Assembly (NCBI GenBank): GCA_017849315.1
Contig: JAFIHQ010000061.1
Location: 1 to 6,771, forward strand
Length of the DNA stretch: 6,771 nt
Reading direction: 5' to 3'
From: Treponema sp.
GTDB taxonomy: Bacteria > Spirochaetota > Spirochaetia > Treponematales > Rectinemataceae
Shown here: in pieces, positions 4,520 to 6,771 of the stretch
How positions within the stretch are numbered: position 1 is the first letter of the stretch
Layout: each line of letters begins with the position of its first letter
The notes under the pieces: model-generated
Told to the model about the DNA's origin: nothing
Seen by the model: only the letters and a program-made list of their open reading frames with translations
Database searches by the model: none
Made by a program: the position numbers and the translations under genes

Positions 4520-6771
4520 ATGAATGACATTTATATTGATACGGACGACGGTGTCGGCTTTGGGTTTATTCCACCCGAATTTCTAAAAGCCGGCGAAGAC
4601 GAATATCGTATTAGAAACATTCAATTTGCCGAACAGGGCAAGTCTTCCGGTACGCTCAGACACTTGAACGCCGCGGAGCTCGAAGTGCTTATCCGCAACC
4701 ACAATACCTCCGACGACTGGAAGGACTTCTATGTCACCGATCCTTTCAACCCGGAACTATTGAGCAACAATTTTTTCGCTGGCCTTATCCGCTTAGGCAA
4801 ACTTGAAAAAGTCTCGCTCAAGCATCACGACCTTCAAATGTTCGCAGGCATCAACAATTCGCATATCATATCCTGCGACATAGGTGACAACTGCGCCATA
4901 AGCAACTGCTCGTACCTCGCCCATTACATTGTCGGCGACAACTGCATTTTGCTCGACAACTCCGAGATTCACGTCTCCAACCACGCCAAGTTCGGCAACG
5001 GCCTCGTTATGGAGGGCGAAAACCCAGAAGTCCGTATCACCATCGATGTGATGAATGAAGCAGGTGGGCGCAGTATCCGCCCGTTCAATGGCATGAACTG
5101 CGCAGACGCCTACCTCTGGGCAAAATACCGGGACGACGAAGCGCTTATGTCAGCTTTTGAACGCATGACCGACGCCATGTTCGAGCGTCGTCGCGGGCGC
5201 TACGGCGTCATCGGCAAAGCCTCCGTGCTCAAGTCCAACCGCATCATCAAAGACGTGGCGGTGGGGGAGAGTGCATACATCAAGGGCACAAACAAGCTCA
5301 AAAACCTGACGGTCAACTCCCGCGACGACGCGAGGACGCAGATTGGCGAGGGGGTGGAACTCGTCAATGGCATAATCGGTTTTGGCTGCAAAATATTCTA
5401 TGGCTGCAAAGCAGTCCGTTTTGTCATGGGCGACAATTCATCCCTCAAATATGGCGCGCGGCTCATCCACTCGGTGCTGGGCGAGAACTCGACAGTCTCC
5501 TGCTGCGAAATCCTCAATAATCTCATCTTCCCTGCCCACGAGCAGCACCACAACACGAGTTTTCTCATTGCCTGTCTCATCAAAGGCCAATCGAATATGG
5601 CAGCTGGCGCTACTGTTGGCTCCAACCACAATTCCCGCGCTCCCGATGGCGAAATCGAGGCTGGGCGAGGCTTCTGGCCCGGGCTTTGCACCTCGGTTAA
5701 GCACTCTTCTCGTTTTGCTTCGTTCTGCCTGCTTTCAAAAGGCGACTACCGTTATGAGCTCGATATACCCTTCCCGTTCTGCCTAGTTGACAATGACTAC
5801 AGGCGCGACTGCCTGGTTCTGGTTCCAGCCTACTGGTGGACCAACAATCTGTACGCTCTCATGCGCAACGAATCCAAGTTCAAGGCGCGCGACAATCGGT
5901 TCAACAAAACCATCGGATTTGAGTATTCGCCTTTTGCACCGGATACTGCAGAAGAGATTCTTAGAGGTATTGAGCTTCTGGAATTTTGGACGGGTCGAGC
6001 CTTCCTCAACCTTGATTCTGAAGCCCGTGCCAAAATAGCGTTAGGCGACGCAGGCCAGATACTTCTTGCATACGCCGAAAACGTTGTCCATGACGAAAAC
6101 GTTGTCCATGCCGAACAAAGCTCAGAAAGCGTTTTAGCCAAGGCATTGCAAGACTTGGGACGCTACCTCCTGCAAAACCTCCGTGACCCTTTGCCCATGG
6201 AAGTCCGCATTTCCGGGATAGAGAATTCATCCAGACTCTGCGTTGTGCACAAACCATGTCGAGCCTGGAAGGCATACCGCGAGATGCTGCTTTGGTTTTC
6301 CTGCCGGAGCATTCTCGATTTTGCAGCAGCTGAACGCCCCGCCAAGACTGACAGTCATGCCAAAACTGACGGCCCTGCTCAAGCTGGCAAATCACGTGGC
6401 AAAAATTTATTCTATAAAGAGTTATACAACAGCATAGCCGCCTCAACTCGCCAAGGCTCTCCCATCACTCTGTCCACACATTGGGAAAACCTTGGTGGCC
6501 TCCTTGCGGCGGACACCCGCGTTGCAGACATCCTGGACAAAACAAGGGAAAACGCCTACCCGTCTTGGACCGCCCTTCATAAAGACTACACGAGGCTTTC
6601 TGAAGTCTATAGCGCAGATAGCTTCAACTACGCGTGGCTTATCCTCGGGCTTCTTTATCCGGACCTTCAAAAATCGGATCCGAACCTTCTGGATTCAGGC
6701 CTTGGTACCTCGACCGCCACGGACTGTGGACAAAGTGGGCAGAACGCCCTTGCAACTGCGCTTCAGGACCT
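4520..6771 (+). CDS. DUF4954-type left-handed beta-helix protein (3' end outside window)
   Basis: The frame stays open for 750 codons to the window edge, so the C-terminus is missing. Hexapeptide-like turns typical of left-handed beta-helix acyl/nucleotidyl-transferase folds appear as IGDNCA (121), VGDNCI (138), IGKASV (231), VGESAY (248), IGEGVE (275), FGCKIF (288), MGDNSS (303) and LGENST (320). The order of motifs matches DUF4954 proteins as I remember them: NEAGGR, an IGKASV...YIKGTNKLKN block, a His-rich HEQHHNTSFLIA (340-351), then AGATVGSNHNS and an IPFPFCLVDND stretch. Residues 119-431 carry 14 cysteines. After about residue 440 the sequence looks helical and includes two low-complexity hexapeptide duplications (residues 519-530 and 608-619). 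There is no signal peptide, so the protein is probably cytoplasmic. The reaction is unknown; a sugar-nucleotide or acyl-transfer role is only suggested by the fold. It is divergent from the 194-residue gene. Confidence 0.88.
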   Translation, partial: MNDIYIDTDDGVGFGFIPPEFLKAGEDEYRIRNIQFAEQGKSSGTLRHLNAAELEVLIRNHNTSDDWKDFYVTDPFNPELLSNNFFAGLIRLGKLEKVSLKHHDLQMFAGINNSHIISCDIGDNCAISNCSYLAHYIVGDNCILLDNSEIHVSNHAKFGNGLVMEGENPEVRITIDVMNEAGGRSIRPFNGMNCADAYLWAKYRDDEALMSAFERMTDAMFERRRGRYGVIGKASVLKSNRIIKDVAVGESAYIKGTNKLKNLTVNSRDDARTQIGEGVELVNGIIGFGCKIFYGCKAVRFVMGDNSSLKYGARLIHSVLGENSTVSCCEILNNLIFPAHEQHHNTSFLIACLIKGQSNMAAGATVGSNHNSRAPDGEIEAGRGFWPGLCTSVKHSSRFASFCLLSKGDYRYELDIPFPFCLVDNDYRRDCLVLVPAYWWTNNLYALMRNESKFKARDNRFNKTIGFEYSPFAPDTAEEILRGIELLEFWTGRAFLNLDSEARAKIALGDAGQILLAYAENVVHDENVVHAEQSSESVLAKALQDLGRYLLQNLRDPLPMEVRISGIENSSRLCVVHKPCRAWKAYREMLLWFSCRSILDFAAAERPAKTDSHAKTDGPAQAGKSRGKNLFYKELYNSIAASTRQGSPITLSTHWENLGGLLAADTRVADILDKTRENAYPSWTALHKDYTRLSEVYSADSFNYAWLILGLLYPDLQKSDPNLLDSGLGTSTATDCGQSGQNALATALQD
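6074..6109 (+). repeat. 18-base in-frame tandem duplication in the DUF4954 gene
   Basis: Two copies of an 18-base unit (6074-6091 and 6092-6109) differ at one base. They encode AENVVH then DENVVH, and a third unit begins (GCCGAA at 6110-6115). The reading frame is kept, so the duplication adds six residues in the region after the beta-helix. Confidence 0.93.
6341..6376 (+). repeat. Second, imperfect 18-base tandem duplication in the DUF4954 gene
   Basis: The units 6341-6358 and 6359-6376 encode AKTDSH and AKTDGP. The first 12 bases differ only in one AAG/AAA codon, while the last six diverge. They sit in an Ala/Gly/Lys/Ser-rich stretch that looks like a flexible linker. Confidence 0.8.

Noticed and set aside
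4489..4527. 12-codon ORF (MADTLPHGEQNE) overlapping the DUF4954 start, as a possible leader peptide
   Set aside because: The G-rich run upstream is too far away for a ribosome binding site (17 bases), and there are no regulatory codons or attenuator hairpin.
6006..6446. 146-codon minus-strand frame opposite the DUF4954 gene, plus other antisense frames at 5398-5704 and 5830-6141
   Set aside because: These are shadows of the long plus-strand frame. Their repeated RHGQRF motif is the antisense of the 18-base duplication.

Overview
The window looks like a housekeeping stretch of a spirochaete chromosome, most likely Treponema-like. That placement is an inference. It rests on the type of elongation factor G, which carries the divergent domain IV loops I recall from the second EF-G of treponemes, and on a DUF4954-type protein, a family I know mainly from spirochaetes and Bacteroidetes. 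Base composition is moderate (a little above 50% GC by eye). No phage, transposon, CRISPR or RNA gene is visible.

Layout. 1-2024 (+) is an EF-G gene whose first few codons lie before the window. 2025-2129 is a short spacer with a small inverted-repeat element and a Shine-Dalgarno sequence. 2130-3683 (+) is a predicted exported C39-family cysteine peptidase with a long beta-rich C-terminal part. Its stop codon lies inside the first unit of a hexanucleotide array (3679-3726). 3727-3845 is a convergent spacer with no clear terminator. 3846-4430 (-) is an unrecognised 194-residue protein. 4431-4519 is a divergent promoter region with a small inverted repeat. 4520-6771 (+) is a large open-ended gene for a DUF4954-type left-handed beta-helix protein that continues beyond the window.

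No operon links the genes convincingly. EF-G belongs to translation, either translocation or ribosome recycling. The C39-like protein is probably periplasmic or outer-membrane associated, with an unknown substrate. The minus-strand protein and the DUF4954 protein are divergently transcribed from one 89-base region and could be co-regulated, but nothing in the sequence proves a shared function.

The points most worth following are: the EF-G domain IV has lost both canonical translocase loops, suggesting a recycling-type factor; the intact C39 catalytic residues are joined to a beta-rich tail with no transporter; the (ATTGAG)n array straddles a stop codon; and two separate 18-base in-frame duplications sit in the DUF4954 gene. 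I saw no complete novel multi-gene system.
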